Under the pieces are notes generated by a model. That model was not told the origin of the DNA. It did not search any database and saw only the letters and a program-made list of their open reading frames with translations. A stretch of DNA of 64,000 bases from Clostridiales bacterium S5-A14a. GTDB lineage: Bacteria > Bacillota > Clostridia > Peptostreptococcales > Anaerovoracaceae. The stretch spans positions 156,542 to 220,541 of the forward strand of contig JRNA01000008.1 of NCBI GenBank assembly GCA_000758905.1. Direction: 5' to 3'. Positions 43,001 to 53,228 of the stretch are shown piece after piece (position 1 is the first letter of the stretch; each line of letters starts with the position of its first letter). Position numbers and translations under genes: made by a program.

Positions 43001-44038
43001 TCAATCTAATCTGATACTGATTTCGCCAGTTGTCAAAGACTCTATTTGACGCATTTTTGGGCCTTCCATATATTCGACAACTAGTCCACCGTTATCGTCG
43101 ATATCGATTGCATTTGCCGCAATTGGACTAGCTCCCTGATATGGGAATATTGAAATGCGCTTCCCAAGTACATTTGATCTCAACCTATATTCTTGAAGGA
43201 ACTTAGGACCTCCAGCTCCTGAAGTTGGTGCCTCAAAAAATGCTGCTGGATCTTGTTCCTTCGGTTCAAGTTCCTTTAAGACTTCAATGGTGTTATTATA
43301 TACGAGGGCCGCAAGTTCACTTCTTGAAAATGAGTTCCTAGTTTTTGAAATAGCCCCTATGGTATCGCGAATTTCTACGGGAATGGACGCGGGGCTAAAG
43401 CAGTTGATGCCAATGCCTATCAATATATTATCTATTTTACCCGTTTCTAGATTAGCACCAGCCTCGGTCAAAATTCCGCATACTTTTTTGTTGTTGACGA
43501 ATATATCATTAACCCACTTAACCCTTGCTTTGACATTTGAAATTTCTTCTACAGCACGGCATACAGCCACGGCAGTCGCGATAGTAACGTATAGAGCTTT
43601 ATCTATAGCAAACTTGGGCCTAATTGCAATGGTCATATAAAGACCTGTGCCAGGGGGAGAAAAAAACTTCCTGCCCATACGTCCTCTTCCATCTGTCTGC
43701 TTATTTGCAACAACAAGAAGAGGCTTTTCTGCGGAAATCATTTCACTATGGTTGCTTGCAAATGTATTGGTTGAGTCTATACTATCAAAAACAGCGAGTT
43801 TAGCTGGAAATTTGAGCTCGGAAATTATAGAGCTTTCGGTAAGACTATGTTCTCCACCAACCAATTTATATCCAACCCTTGTGCGACTTTCAATTTCGTA
43901 ACCGTCCTCTCTGAGCTGCTCGATTGACTTCCAGATTGCATTCCTTGAAACACCAAGGCGCTTTCCGAGTTCCTGACCAGAGTGGTATCCAATGTCTTCT
44001 TCCATTAAAATATTTAAAACTTTTGTTCTTGTAAGCAT
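43001..44038 (-). CDS. birA: Bifunctional biotin-protein ligase / biotin operon repressor
   Basis: 345 residues. N-terminal HTH (SGQELGKRLGVSRNAIWKSI, about 19-38). Ligase core: FDSIDSTNTFA, NKQTDGRGRMGRKFFSPPGT (biotinyl-AMP loop), VKWVNDIFVNNKKVCGILTE and ILIGIGINC; C-terminal SH3-like domain with LGKRISIFPYQG. It biotinylates carboxylases and, with its HTH, can repress biotin genes. No bio gene is in the window. A Gly-rich insert APTSGAGG (about 270-277) is unusual. Confidence 0.93.
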   Translation of the reverse strand: MLTRTKVLNILMEEDIGYHSGQELGKRLGVSRNAIWKSIEQLREDGYEIESRTRVGYKLVGGEHSLTESSIISELKFPAKLAVFDSIDSTNTFASNHSEMISAEKPLLVVANKQTDGRGRMGRKFFSPPGTGLYMTIAIRPKFAIDKALYVTIATAVAVCRAVEEISNVKARVKWVNDIFVNNKKVCGILTEAGANLETGKIDNILIGIGINCFSPASIPVEIRDTIGAISKTRNSFSRSELAALVYNNTIEVLKELEPKEQDPAAFFEAPTSGAGGPKFLQEYRLRSNVLGKRISIFPYQGASPIAANAIDIDDNGGLVVEYMEGPKMRQIESLTTGEISIRLD

Positions 44039-44173
44039 GAAAATCTCCTAACGCAGATGTATTGTCAACCCAGTATAGCATATAAAGTGGACGCATGTAA
44101 ACCTTTTAAGTCGCGCTATTTTGTGGTATCATTTATTATGTGTAAATTAAGAGAAATAGTATTGGAGAAGAAA

Positions 44174-44602
44174 ATGAAGAATGTTACACTTAAAATTTCA
44201 GGCGGAGAATTCGGCATGCCAGAAGATGCAGAAGGAAACGTTGAAATTATAACAGAAGGAAAATTATATAAGAGGAACGGGAAGACATATTTGCGCTATG
44301 ATGAGCTACCAATTTCTGGTCTTGAGGGATGCGTAACAACTTTAATTATGGATAATGAACGCGTTAAGATGAAGCGAAGCGGTGATGACCGTGGAACAGG
44401 TGAAATTGTATTTGAGAAGGGCAAGAGATACTTCAGCGAATATGAGACACCAATGGGCATTCTTCCTCTTGAAGTGCTCACAAACCATGTAAATTACAGG
44501 TTGAATGAAGATGGCTATGGTGATGTTGACATAGATTACCATATAAGTCTTGACGGCTTGATAGACGGTAGAAATATGATAAAAATTAGCGTGAGTGAGT
44601 AA
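44174..44602 (+). CDS. DUF1934 / YwiB-like calycin-fold protein
   Basis: 142 residues from the ATG at 44174, after GGAGAAG; the open frame reaches further upstream without a ribosome site. Alternating strands such as VTLKISGGEFG, VEIITEGKLYKRNGKTYLRY, ERVKMKRSG and YFSEYETPMGILPLEVLTNH, then DGYGDVDIDYHISLDG, match the DUF1934 lipocalin-like barrel family (B. subtilis YwiB). Function unknown. Confidence 0.8.
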   Translation: MKNVTLKISGGEFGMPEDAEGNVEIITEGKLYKRNGKTYLRYDELPISGLEGCVTTLIMDNERVKMKRSGDDRGTGEIVFEKGKRYFSEYETPMGILPLEVLTNHVNYRLNEDGYGDVDIDYHISLDGLIDGRNMIKISVSE

Positions 44603-44701
44603 TTTAAATCTCATGGGCGCAAACTAAATTTTTCAAATTTAGAGTTGGGCATACAAAATATCAAAACATTACAAATATTTTAATAAATGAAGGAGAGTTT
44701 T

Positions 44702-46213
44702 ATGCAACTAGGTTTTGATCCGGAAAAGTATCTTGAAATGCAATCGAACCATATTTTGGAAAGAATTAGGTCAGGCGAAAGCGAAAGGCTATATCTTGAA
44801 TTCGGCGGTAAACTCGTTCACGACAAGCATGCCATGAGGGTGTTGCCAGGATTTGATGAGAACGCGAAAATTAAACTTTTGCAAAGTCTGAAAGATCAGG
44901 TTGAAGTGATTATATGTATCTATGCTGGTGATATCATGACAAACAAGACCAGACAGGATTTTGGCATCACATATGACCTTGAGGTCCTAAGGCTGATTGA
45001 CACATTTAGAAGGTATAATCTTTCTATAAACAGCGTAGTTGTAACAAGATATGAAGACTCACCTTCGGTTAACATGTTTATTGCAAAACTCGAGCGAAGA
45101 GGAATCAAAACTTATAAGCATACATTTACCAAGGGTTATCCTACGGACGTTGAGATTATCGTAAGCGAAGAAGGATATGGTGCAAACCCTTACATTGAGG
45201 TCGAAAAGCCTCTTATAGTCGTTACGGGACCAGGCGGTGGAAGCGGCAAACTTGCTACCTGTCTTTCCCAGCTATACCATGAGGAGATAATGGGAAGAAG
45301 CGTACGATATGCAAAGTTTGAGACCTTCCCTATTTGGAATTTACCACTTAAACATCCTGTAAATATAGCCTATGAGGCAGCAACTGCAGACCTTAAGGAC
45401 GTTAATATGATTGATCCGTTTCACCTTGAGGCATATGGAGAGATGACAGTAAATTACAACAGAGATGTTGAGGTTTTCCCCGTAGTTAAGAGAATAATTG
45501 AAGAGATAACAGGCAAGTCGTCAGAATACAAATCGCCAACCGATATGGGTGTAAATATGGCGGGAAATGCAATCATTAATGATGAGGTTTGCAGGGAAGC
45601 AGCATGCCAGGAGATAATAAGACGCTACTTGATTGCAAAATGTGACTACAAAAAGGGTAAAATTAGCGAATCATCCCTTGAGCGCTCTCAGCTTCTAATG
45701 AACGAGGTCAACAAAACAGTTGAAGATAGACACGTTGTCATGCCCGCAAGGGAGTATGCTGAACTAAAGAGACAATGCGATGAGAGATATGAGAATGTTG
45801 TAGTTATGGCCTTGGAACTGGAAAATGGCGAGATGGTCACAGGACGCAGTTCAAGAAGGATGGTTGCAGCGGCTGCAGCTGTTTTGAACGCTATCAAGAA
45901 ACTGTGCAATATGAATGACGATGCACTGCTTATAACTCCTGAGGTGTTGGAAACCATACAGAGGCTTAAGACTGAAACTTTGGGATATGATCGCACATCG
46001 CTAAATTTGGAAGAAGTTCTAATGGCCCTTACCATTTCGGGAACCCAAAATCCAGAAGCAAGGCGTGCCGCTGAAAAACTTAGTGAACTCAGTGGCCTTA
46101 GAGGTCATTGTACCGCGATCCTGAGCGATAACGATGAGCAAACTCTAAAGGCTTTGGGCATAGACGCAACGTGCGATCCTGAGTATATGACAACCAACCT
46201 TTATAATAATTAA
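44702..46213 (+). CDS. UPF0371 / DUF1846 family protein
   Basis: 503 residues, the normal length, from the ATG at 44702 with AAGGAGAG upstream. [59 protein letters not shown] (a glycine-rich nucleotide-like loop) and [24 protein letters not shown] sequence are characteristic of this large conserved family. The GPGGGSGK loop suggests nucleotide binding, but no reaction is established that I know of. Apparently a single-gene unit. Confidence 0.85.
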   Translation: MQLGFDPEKYLEMQSNHILERIRSGESERLYLEFGGKLVHDKHAMRVLPGFDENAKIKLLQSLKDQVEVIICIYAGDIMTNKTRQDFGITYDLEVLRLIDTFRRYNLSINSVVVTRYEDSPSVNMFIAKLERRGIKTYKHTFTKGYPTDVEIIVSEEGYGANPYIEVEKPLIVVTGPGGGSGKLATCLSQLYHEEIMGRSVRYAKFETFPIWNLPLKHPVNIAYEAATADLKDVNMIDPFHLEAYGEMTVNYNRDVEVFPVVKRIIEEITGKSSEYKSPTDMGVNMAGNAIINDEVCREAACQEIIRRYLIAKCDYKKGKISESSLERSQLLMNEVNKTVEDRHVVMPAREYAELKRQCDERYENVVVMALELENGEMVTGRSSRRMVAAAAAVLNAIKKLCNMNDDALLITPEVLETIQRLKTETLGYDRTSLNLEEVLMALTISGTQNPEARRAAEKLSELSGLRGHCTAILSDNDEQTLKALGIDATCDPEYMTTNLYNN

Positions 46214-46250
46214 TGCAAAAGATTAAAGTAATTAATGCAAGAGATTGATA

Positions 46251-47915
46251 ATGAGAAAGAACAAAACAGTTTTCCAGCTTGAAAGATTCAGGAATATGAA
46301 GCACAAAATGACGCTTCAGGGTGTTTTGGTAGGCCTTTTGACAGGAATTGTCGTAGGCCTTTTTCGTCTTGTTATTGAAAAGGCTGATATGATTAGAACC
46401 AGCTATATGCTTCCTCTTATAGGGGGTGGACGAATTTGGATGCTAATCGTAATCGTGATGGTAATTGCTTTCTTTGTTTATATTCTAGCTAAATGGCAAC
46501 CTCTGGCTTCAGGAAGTGGAATCCCGCAGGTAAAGGCAGAACTCAGAGGGCAATTGAAACAGCCAGTTTATAAACTTCTATTCGCAAAATTCACCGGGGC
46601 CGTTTTAGCTATAGGAGCAGGGCTTTCCATCGGAAGGGAAGGTCCGTCAATTCAGCTTGGAGCGCTTGTTGGAAAAGGATATTCTAGAGCGACAAGGCAG
46701 CTTCCCGTTGAAGAAAAAATGCTACTTACATGTGGTGCTGGAGCGGGCCTTGCAGGGGCATTTTGTGCACCCTTCTCTGGAGCAGTTTTTGCGCTTGAAG
46801 AACTCCACAAAAATTTTTCCGTTGATGTACTAGTCTCCACTATGGCGGCGTGCATAAGTGCTAATTTCGTATCAGCATATATTTTTGGGCTCGACCCTGT
46901 ATTTGATCTGAGCATCCCACATAGACTGCCACTCAAACAGTATTGGATTTTGCTACTGATGGGTATTTTGTTGGGCCTTCTTGGCAATGTTTACAATAAT
47001 CTAATGATGAAGGCTCTGAGGACATATGACAAACTGCCTAAACCTCTAGCTATAGGGGTTGCATTTGCGCTTGCAATCCTTGTTATGACGTTCATGCCGC
47101 AGGCACTAGGTGGAGGCCACTCAATTGTAGGCCAGATTGCACACGGCGAATTTGAACTTTGCTACGGAATATTGGACAACAAAATAGGTACAAGCATCCT
47201 CATAAGCTTAATAATATTTTTTATAGTAAAACTAATTTTTTCTGCAATCAGCTTTGGCTCAGGCGTAGCGGGAGGTATATTCCTGCCGCTTTTGGTTCTA
47301 GGTGCGATAGTAGGGGGAATTTTCGGTGAAACTTACAACCAAATAAATGGAACGCAAGAATTGTACATTGCAAACTTTGTAATATTTGGAATGGTTGGGA
47401 TGTTCTCTGCAATAGTAGGAGCTCCTGCGACGGGCATCATTTTGATTACTGAGATGACAGGTGACTTACAAAACTTTTTCCCGCTTGTAATCGTAGGCCT
47501 TATTTCTTACATAGTTGCTGACGGAACAGGCACATCGCCTATATACGATCTGCTTCTCGACAGGCTCATGTCAAAGAATAACGAAAAAGATAATATGAGT
47601 GACGAAGAAGAAATTGCCTATCAAAGCAAGTTGAAGAAGCGAGCGAGCAAGAAGGTAATAATAGAATCAGATGTTTATATCGGAAGCCCTGCGGACGGCA
47701 ACAAAATAATGGAACTTGCTCTGCCACCAGGATCCTTGGTCATATCTCTTGTAAGACATGGAAAAGAAATAATTCCTAGCGGCGAGACCATAATTAGGGG
47801 TGGAGACTACCTAGTCGTACTCTGTGCCGAAGACTATCAAAATGCAGTATTTGAAAAATTAGATGAATTATGCAAAACAGTTGCATATGATGATATAGAT
47901 AAGGCGAATTTATAA
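46251..47915 (+). CDS. ClC-family chloride/proton exchanger with a TrkA-C domain
   Basis: 554 residues from the ATG at 46251 (a TTG at 46245 is an alternative; the ribosome site is weak). Selectivity motifs GSGIPQVK, GREGPSIQLGA (gating Glu) and GGIFLPLLVLGA are intact, and EELHKNF has the second Glu found in Cl-/H+ exchangers rather than channels. Residues about 475-545 form a TrkA-C-like regulatory domain (GSLVISLVRHGKEIIP, GDYLVVLCAEDY). It may help with acid stress or halide export. A 22-base direct repeat with TAATGCAAxAGATT precedes the start. Confidence 0.9.
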   Translation: MRKNKTVFQLERFRNMKHKMTLQGVLVGLLTGIVVGLFRLVIEKADMIRTSYMLPLIGGGRIWMLIVIVMVIAFFVYILAKWQPLASGSGIPQVKAELRGQLKQPVYKLLFAKFTGAVLAIGAGLSIGREGPSIQLGALVGKGYSRATRQLPVEEKMLLTCGAGAGLAGAFCAPFSGAVFALEELHKNFSVDVLVSTMAACISANFVSAYIFGLDPVFDLSIPHRLPLKQYWILLLMGILLGLLGNVYNNLMMKALRTYDKLPKPLAIGVAFALAILVMTFMPQALGGGHSIVGQIAHGEFELCYGILDNKIGTSILISLIIFFIVKLIFSAISFGSGVAGGIFLPLLVLGAIVGGIFGETYNQINGTQELYIANFVIFGMVGMFSAIVGAPATGIILITEMTGDLQNFFPLVIVGLISYIVADGTGTSPIYDLLLDRLMSKNNEKDNMSDEEEIAYQSKLKKRASKKVIIESDVYIGSPADGNKIMELALPPGSLVISLVRHGKEIIPSGETIIRGGDYLVVLCAEDYQNAVFEKLDELCKTVAYDDIDKANL

Positions 47916-47936
47916 CTTTCATATTGGGTTCATTAA

Positions 47937-48051
47937 TTGACAAAATCTCTAATTTTCTATATAATTAAGAACCGTCGTATGAGTTTGTGAAAAAGCTCGA
48001 AAATATTGATATTATTTAAAAATAGACATAACTAAAGTAGGAAATTATATT
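47937..48051 (+). promoter_or_regulatory. Tandem promoters of the SRP RNA
   Basis: Distal: exact TTGACA (47937-47942), 17 bases, exact TATAAT (47960-47965). Proximal: TAGACA (48023-48028), 17 bases, TATATT (48046-48051), whose start of transcription would fall at about 48058-48060, the first base of the RNA stem. Confidence 0.7.
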
Positions 48052-48059
48052 AATTTATT

Positions 48060-48209
48060 GCCCTTAGTTAGCTCCACCTGTGTGGTTTGGGTCCTGCGCA
48101 ATAAGACACCATGAACCTTGTCAGGTCCGGAAGGAAGCAGCAATAAGTGGAGGCTCTTATGTGCCGCAGCTAAGCCTTCTCCATTTCGGCTGTGGAGCTA
48201 ACTAAGGGC
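48060..48209 (+). ncRNA. ffs: Signal recognition particle RNA
   Basis: The apical domain sequence TTGTCAGGTCCGGAAGGAAG (48119-48138) followed by CAGC is the universally conserved Ffh-binding region with the GGAA tetraloop. The ends GCCCTTAGTTAGCTCCAC (48060-48077) and GTGGAGCTAACTAAGGGC (48192-48209) form a perfect 18-bp terminal helix, giving a 150-base hairpin, longer than the 100-base minimal bacterial form but without a clear Alu domain. It works with Ffh in targeting membrane proteins. The position before dnaX-ybaB-recR is the common bacterial order. Confidence 0.95.
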
Positions 48210-48238
48210 GATTTAGTATTTGCATTGAGGAGAACAAA

Positions 48239-49903
48239 ATGTACAAAGCACTCTACAGGCAGGAAAGACCAGAAAGGTTTAAAGATGTTCTTGGACAGGA
48301 GCACATCATAAAGGTTCTCGAAAACCAGATTAAGACCAACAAGGTTGGTCATGCTTACCTGTTTTGTGGCACTAGAGGTACAGGAAAGACGACGATTGCT
48401 AGACTTCTGGCTAAGGGTGTAAATTGCTTGAGCGAAAATCCAGGGGAAAGGCCTTGCGGAGGATGTGCACATTGTCAAGCGATAAGCGAAGGGACTTTTG
48501 TGGACGTGATTGAGATGGATGCGGCATCGAATCGTGGCATCATGGATGTCAGGGAAATCCGAGAGAGCATCAAATATCCGCCATCAGTAGGTAGGAAAAA
48601 AGTTTATATAATAGACGAGGTTCACATGCTCACAACACCAGCTTTTAATGCACTTCTTAAAACGCTCGAAGAACCGCCGGAGAACATAATTTTTATCCTA
48701 GCAACGACAGATCCTGAGCAGCTACCACAAACTATTTTGTCGAGATGCCAAAGGATGGATTTCAGAAGGCTTGGTCATAAAAATCTCGCTGAATACTACC
48801 AGGAAATTTGTAAAAATCGAGGTGTAGAACTTAAACCTGAAGCTGCTGACATATTGGCGACAAATGCAGATGGATCGGTGAGAGATGGGCTAAGTCTCCT
48901 TGAGCAGAGTCTTGCATCCGGCGAAAAGGTTATTACCGAGGATGTCGTAAACCTTTATGGTGGAGCGATTTCTCAGGAGTTTCTGACAAAACTCACGGAC
49001 TGTGTTTTGCAAGGGGATGTTGCAGGCGGCATAAAACTAATAAATTCGCAGATTGAGTCGGGCAAGGAGTCGGGACAGATTCTCAAAGATTGGATTAGGC
49101 ATTTCAGAAATTTAATGGTAGCTAAGGTTGTCGATGAGCCAGAAGATGTAATCAATTTGTCTTCTGAATCCGTGAACAAAATAGTTGAATCCTGCAAGAC
49201 TATGGAACTAGATAGAATATGCGAAGGCCTCAGAATATTGGCAGAAACTGAGAAAGAAAGCAAGGGCTCTGCGCAGCCAAGAGTGTTCCTAGATTTATCC
49301 CTGATGAAACTTTGTGCGCTCTTCAACTCGCAGCAAGGTGGGAATTTTGAAAGACCTATCAAAGTGGCAAGGCAACCGGAACCTAAGCTAAAACTGGAAT
49401 CGCTTATAGGCGATAGCCCTGAAACTCCAGCGGAAACGCAAGCGCGGAAGAGAGAGCAGACGGGAGCGGAGACAAATTCTATAGAGCAAAATGAGAAGGC
49501 AATTACAGCGGAAAATGCTGAAGGAAAAGACAAACTGACTGTGTCAAAGTCAAGCGTTAAAGAGGAAAGTGAAAATTCTGAAAAATTTGATGAAGTCTGG
49601 ACGTCCATCTGTGAGATGGTTATAAGAGAACGGCCGTCGATAGGCACTCTTAGAAAGAAGGCTGAAATAAGTGCAATATCTCAGAACACTATAAAAATCG
49701 AAGCGGGAAATGAGATAACTGCCAAAAGGCTTGAAGACGGTTTACAAATCATATCAGAAGCTGCTACCGTTATTTTGGGAAGACCGATTAGAGCACAGGT
49801 GACGCTTCAGGGAGAGGCTCCTAAATCAACAGATGATGAGGATGACGAAACAATTCAGAAACTGAAGGAGCTTCTAGGAGATATACCGATTAGGATGCAA
49901 TAA
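48239..49903 (+). CDS. dnaX: DNA polymerase III subunit gamma/tau
   Basis: 554 residues, GAGGAGA before the ATG. Walker A CGTRGTGKTTIARLLAKGVN (about 43-62), zinc module CLSENPGERPCGGCAHCQ, Walker B YIIDEVHML, sensor/SRC motif TILSRCQRMDFRRL. The clamp-loader ATPase covers about 1-365. A Glu/Ser/Lys-rich linker (about 385-460) leads to a C-terminal tau-like domain (about 460-554). I saw no clear frameshift signal for a separate gamma form in the expected region. Confidence 0.95.
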   Translation: MYKALYRQERPERFKDVLGQEHIIKVLENQIKTNKVGHAYLFCGTRGTGKTTIARLLAKGVNCLSENPGERPCGGCAHCQAISEGTFVDVIEMDAASNRGIMDVREIRESIKYPPSVGRKKVYIIDEVHMLTTPAFNALLKTLEEPPENIIFILATTDPEQLPQTILSRCQRMDFRRLGHKNLAEYYQEICKNRGVELKPEAADILATNADGSVRDGLSLLEQSLASGEKVITEDVVNLYGGAISQEFLTKLTDCVLQGDVAGGIKLINSQIESGKESGQILKDWIRHFRNLMVAKVVDEPEDVINLSSESVNKIVESCKTMELDRICEGLRILAETEKESKGSAQPRVFLDLSLMKLCALFNSQQGGNFERPIKVARQPEPKLKLESLIGDSPETPAETQARKREQTGAETNSIEQNEKAITAENAEGKDKLTVSKSSVKEESENSEKFDEVWTSICEMVIRERPSIGTLRKKAEISAISQNTIKIEAGNEITAKRLEDGLQIISEAATVILGRPIRAQVTLQGEAPKSTDDEDDETIQKLKELLGDIPIRMQ

Positions 49904-49988
49904 GTGCAAAATTTATAAATTACTCAGTAGATGAAAATTGAAAATTAATTAATTCATAGAGATAAAATAATTTGTGGAGGATAAGAGT

Positions 49989-50360
49989 ATGGGAAGAGGA
50001 ATGAGAGCAGGCAGAAAGAGGCCGGCAGGTGGAAAAAAGACTATGGGTGGCAATGCAAATATGCAACAGCAGATGGCACAGATGCAGGCTGTACAAAGAC
50101 AGATGGAGGAAATGCAGGCCGAGCTTGAAGAGAGAGAATATGAAACAACATCAGGCGGTGGCGCAGTTTCAGTTAAGGTTAACGGAAAAAGAGAACTTCT
50201 TGAATTGAACCTATCTCCAGAGATTGTAGATCCAGATGATATTGAAATGCTGCAGGATCTTGTTGTGGCAGCAGTTAACGAGGTTATGAGGCAGGTTGAT
50301 GAAGCTTCAGAGAATGAAATGAGCAAGCTTACTGGAGGCCTGGGAATACCGGGACTATAA
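49989..50360 (+). CDS. YbaB/EbfC nucleoid-associated protein
   Basis: 123 residues from the ATG at 49989 after GTGGAGGATAA. The core (about 28-115) has [40 protein letters not shown] and [20 protein letters not shown] as in EbfC. The first 25 residues are a basic Gly/Arg/Lys extension ([16 protein letters not shown]) not found in short homologues, which might add DNA contacts. It sits between dnaX and recR as in most bacteria. Confidence 0.93.
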   Translation: MGRGMRAGRKRPAGGKKTMGGNANMQQQMAQMQAVQRQMEEMQAELEEREYETTSGGGAVSVKVNGKRELLELNLSPEIVDPDDIEMLQDLVVAAVNEVMRQVDEASENEMSKLTGGLGIPGL

Positions 50361-50362
50361 AG

Positions 50363-50962
50363 ATGAGTAGATATCCGAAACCTTTGGCTGCATTGATAAG
50401 GGAACTATCAAAACTTCCTGGAATAGGAGAAAAATCGGGACAAAGATTAGCGTTTCATATTTTGTCTTTGCCAGATAATGATGTTGAAGCTCTGAGCAGG
50501 GCGATTGGAGAGGCAAAGAAATCTATGCACAGATGTTCAATTTGTGGAAATTGGACTGATTCGGATCCTTGCAGCATATGCAGTGATAAGAGACGGCGAG
50601 ATGATATTATTTGTGTTGTTGAGATGCCGCAGGATGTTGCAGCGATTGAAAAAATGAGGGAGTTCAACGGACTTTATCATGTGCTTCACGGGCATATATC
50701 GGCAATTGAAGGGATTGGACCCGAGGATATCAATATCAAGAATCTGATCATAAGATTGCAGAAATGTCATGTGGAAGAAGTGATTCTTGCAACCAATCCA
50801 ACGATTGATGGTGAAACGACAGCCATGTATATCGCGGGTCTCCTTAAACCAGCTAAAATCAGGGTTACAAGGCTTGCGAATGGCATCCCTATAGGGGGCG
50901 ACCTCGAATACACCGATAAGACGACATTGTTTAAGGCAATGGAAGGAAGGCGAGAACTCTAA
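50363..50962 (+). CDS. recR: Recombination protein RecR
   Basis: 199 residues. Helix-hairpin-helix [20 protein letters not shown] (about 14-33), the zinc finger [16 protein letters not shown] (about 55-70), Toprim segment [19 protein letters not shown] and the Walker-B-like [15 protein letters not shown]. RecR with RecO loads RecA at gaps. It starts 3 bases after ybaB without its own strong ribosome site, so translation is coupled. Confidence 0.96.
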   Translation: MSRYPKPLAALIRELSKLPGIGEKSGQRLAFHILSLPDNDVEALSRAIGEAKKSMHRCSICGNWTDSDPCSICSDKRRRDDIICVVEMPQDVAAIEKMREFNGLYHVLHGHISAIEGIGPEDINIKNLIIRLQKCHVEEVILATNPTIDGETTAMYIAGLLKPAKIRVTRLANGIPIGGDLEYTDKTTLFKAMEGRREL

Positions 50963-51145
50963 AGTATGTAGCAGCTGAGTACATATGCAAAAAACGATCA
51001 AAAAACGACATTATCGTGACATATCTTGCCATAAATAAAGTTTCTCATAGAAGTTTTGTGGGTTATACATTATTTTTATATTAAACCTACACAGCATTAA
51101 ATAAAAAGAGGATTTTATTGAGAAGTAAGATATGGAGGAGTTTTA

Positions 51146-51397
51146 ATGGAAAAACGAAGTGGACGTGAAATCACATACAAAATTACCAAGAGTTTTGGTG
51201 CCCTAAGGGAATCTGATAAGGGGTGGACTAAGGAACTTAATCTAGTTTCATGGAATGATATGCCTGAGAAGTACGATATTAGGGATTGGAATGAGGATCA
51301 TTCAAAGTGCGGCAGAGGTATGACACTAAAGGCTGAAGAAATGAAGAGGGTTTTGGAACTGTTAAAGGATGAATTTCCTGAAATCGATGATGAATAA
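51146..51397 (+). CDS. YdbC-like PC4-domain protein
   Basis: 83 residues, TGGAGGAG before the ATG. ITYKITKSFGALRESDKGWT then KELNLVSWNDMPEKYDIRDW and CGRGMTLKAEEMKRVLELLK match the bacterial YdbC family, whose structure is PC4-like and binds single-stranded nucleic acid. It stands alone between recR and the nucleoside kinase. Confidence 0.88.
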   Translation: MEKRSGREITYKITKSFGALRESDKGWTKELNLVSWNDMPEKYDIRDWNEDHSKCGRGMTLKAEEMKRVLELLKDEFPEIDDE

Positions 51398-51505
51398 TAT
51401 TTGGCTCTAAACAAAGTTAACCACAAGAAGTCAGCGGGTTAGATTATAGTAGATTTGCATACATTTATAGAATATAGTGCAAGTTAAGGGTGTAGGGAGG
51501 ATGTA

Positions 51506-53173
51506 ATGGAAATCAAATTAAAACTTGGGTATCGTGATGAATGGCAGGTATTTTGTTGTCCCGAGGAAAGCAGAATAGAAGATATTTACAAACACTTTAA
51601 GGATGAGATTCCATATTCAATATTTGCGGCGAACGTTAATAATGAATATAAGGATCTCAATCACAAAATTAAAGATGGGGACGAAGTTATTCTCCTTGAT
51701 ATAAGGACACAGGCTGCTAACTACGTTTATCAATATAGTCTAACCTTACTGCTACTTCGTGCTGTTGATGAGGTTTGGGGAAGAAAATCTGAAATAGTCA
51801 TTCAGAATTCCCTGAATAAGGGCCTTTATATTGAGGTTGAAAAGAAGCATGGGTTATCAGACGATGACGTAGCTAATCTTGATGCGAAAATGCGAGAACT
51901 TGTAGAGAAGGATTTGCCGATTGATCTTGAAATCGTTAGCAGAAATGAAGCTATGAGGATTCTTTCTGAAGAAGGAATGGAAGAGAAGAAGAGGTTATTA
52001 AGGGAAGAACTTGAACTCAAGTTTGTCAGGTTCTATACTCTTGATGGTTATAGAGATTTTTTCTACAGCCTGATGGTACCTTCGACGGGTTATCTGAAGT
52101 TTTTTGAACTCAGAAAATACAGAAAGGGTATGCTTATGAGATTCCCTCACCAGACAATGCCTGACAAAATACCTGAATTTAAGGAAGAGAATCAGTTATA
52201 TAGGACATTTTCAGAACAAAAAATTTGGGATAGCCTTCTAGGAATACATTATGTTTCCGATCTAAATGAGAAGATAGAAAACAGTGAATACATGGACCTC
52301 ATGTTGCTATCCGAAGCCTTGCACGAGAAAAAAATCAGTCAGATTGCAGACGATATTAAAAAGCAGAAGAAGAGGATTGTTCTGATTGCAGGGCCTTCGT
52401 CTTCTGGGAAAACGACGTTTGCAAGGAGATTGTGTATACAGCTGAGGGTGAATGGGCTGTCTCCGCTATATATGGGGACAGATGACTATTTTGTTGAGAG
52501 GGCTGATACACCTCTTGACGAATATGGCGAGCCGGATTTCGAGAGTTTGAGATCCCTGGATATCAATCTATTTAACTCAGATATGAATGGATTGTTAAGA
52601 GGGGAAGAGGTCGATTTGCCGACATTTGATTTCATGACTGGCACCAAGATTTTCGGTAAGAGGAAAACATCTGTTGATCATGATCAGCCGATAGTTATTG
52701 AAGGAATTCACGCTTTGAATGATGAGTTAACGCCATTTATCCCGCAAGAGCAAAAATACAAAATTTACATAAGTCCGCTGACGCAGCTTAATATTGATCC
52801 GCATAATAGGGTGCCGACTACTGATGAGAGGATGCTCAGGCGAATGGTTAGAGATAGCCAGTTTAGGGGGCACGACGCGAAGAGCACGATTGCGAATTGG
52901 CACAAAGTAAGGGCGGCTGAGGACAGAAACATCTTCCCATATACGGACGAGGCGAATGTTTTGTTCAATTCATATCATGTTTATGAGATTGCTGTTTTGA
53001 AGAAATATGCTAAGCCACTTTTGGAAAAGATTACTCCAGAAGATGATGAATATGCGGAAGCTAGAAGGCTTTTGAAGTTTTTAGAGTTTTTCCGTGAGAT
53101 CGATAACGATGATGTTATTGTGAATAACTCTATAATCAGAGAGTTTATTGGCGGAAGCATATTTGTTGATTAA
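51506..53173 (+). CDS. Two-part nucleoside (uridine-type) kinase with a ThrRS-like N-terminal region
   Basis: 555 residues, GGGAGG before the ATG. About 1-70 look like a TGS domain, 70-270 like the editing-domain region of threonyl-tRNA synthetase, and 280-555 form a P-loop kinase: VLIAGPSSSGKTTFARRLCI, MGTDDYFVERADTPLDEYGE, VVIEGIHALND and the lid TDERMLRRMVRDSQFRGHDA. Firmicutes proteins of this layout are annotated as uridine kinase or nucleoside kinase. Why the tRNA-synthetase-like part is present is unknown. Confidence 0.88.
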   Translation: MEIKLKLGYRDEWQVFCCPEESRIEDIYKHFKDEIPYSIFAANVNNEYKDLNHKIKDGDEVILLDIRTQAANYVYQYSLTLLLLRAVDEVWGRKSEIVIQNSLNKGLYIEVEKKHGLSDDDVANLDAKMRELVEKDLPIDLEIVSRNEAMRILSEEGMEEKKRLLREELELKFVRFYTLDGYRDFFYSLMVPSTGYLKFFELRKYRKGMLMRFPHQTMPDKIPEFKEENQLYRTFSEQKIWDSLLGIHYVSDLNEKIENSEYMDLMLLSEALHEKKISQIADDIKKQKKRIVLIAGPSSSGKTTFARRLCIQLRVNGLSPLYMGTDDYFVERADTPLDEYGEPDFESLRSLDINLFNSDMNGLLRGEEVDLPTFDFMTGTKIFGKRKTSVDHDQPIVIEGIHALNDELTPFIPQEQKYKIYISPLTQLNIDPHNRVPTTDERMLRRMVRDSQFRGHDAKSTIANWHKVRAAEDRNIFPYTDEANVLFNSYHVYEIAVLKKYAKPLLEKITPEDDEYAEARRLLKFLEFFREIDNDDVIVNNSIIREFIGGSIFVD

Positions 53174-53228
53174 ATTTTGATAAAGGGAAATTATATATTT
53201 CATCAGCGTGGAGGTGTTTGATTTAGTT

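Noticed and set aside
44039..44100. BirA operator upstream of birA (TTGTCAACC near 44064)
   Set aside because: The second half-site expected about 15 bases away is not found.
48590..48610. A-run in dnaX (GGAAAAAAG) as a programmed frameshift site
   Set aside because: It lies in the ATPase core near codon 120, far from where tau/gamma frameshifting would occur.
48973..49647. 224-codon antisense frame in dnaX
   Set aside because: Ser/Leu-rich shadow of the Glu/Lys-rich linker on the other strand.
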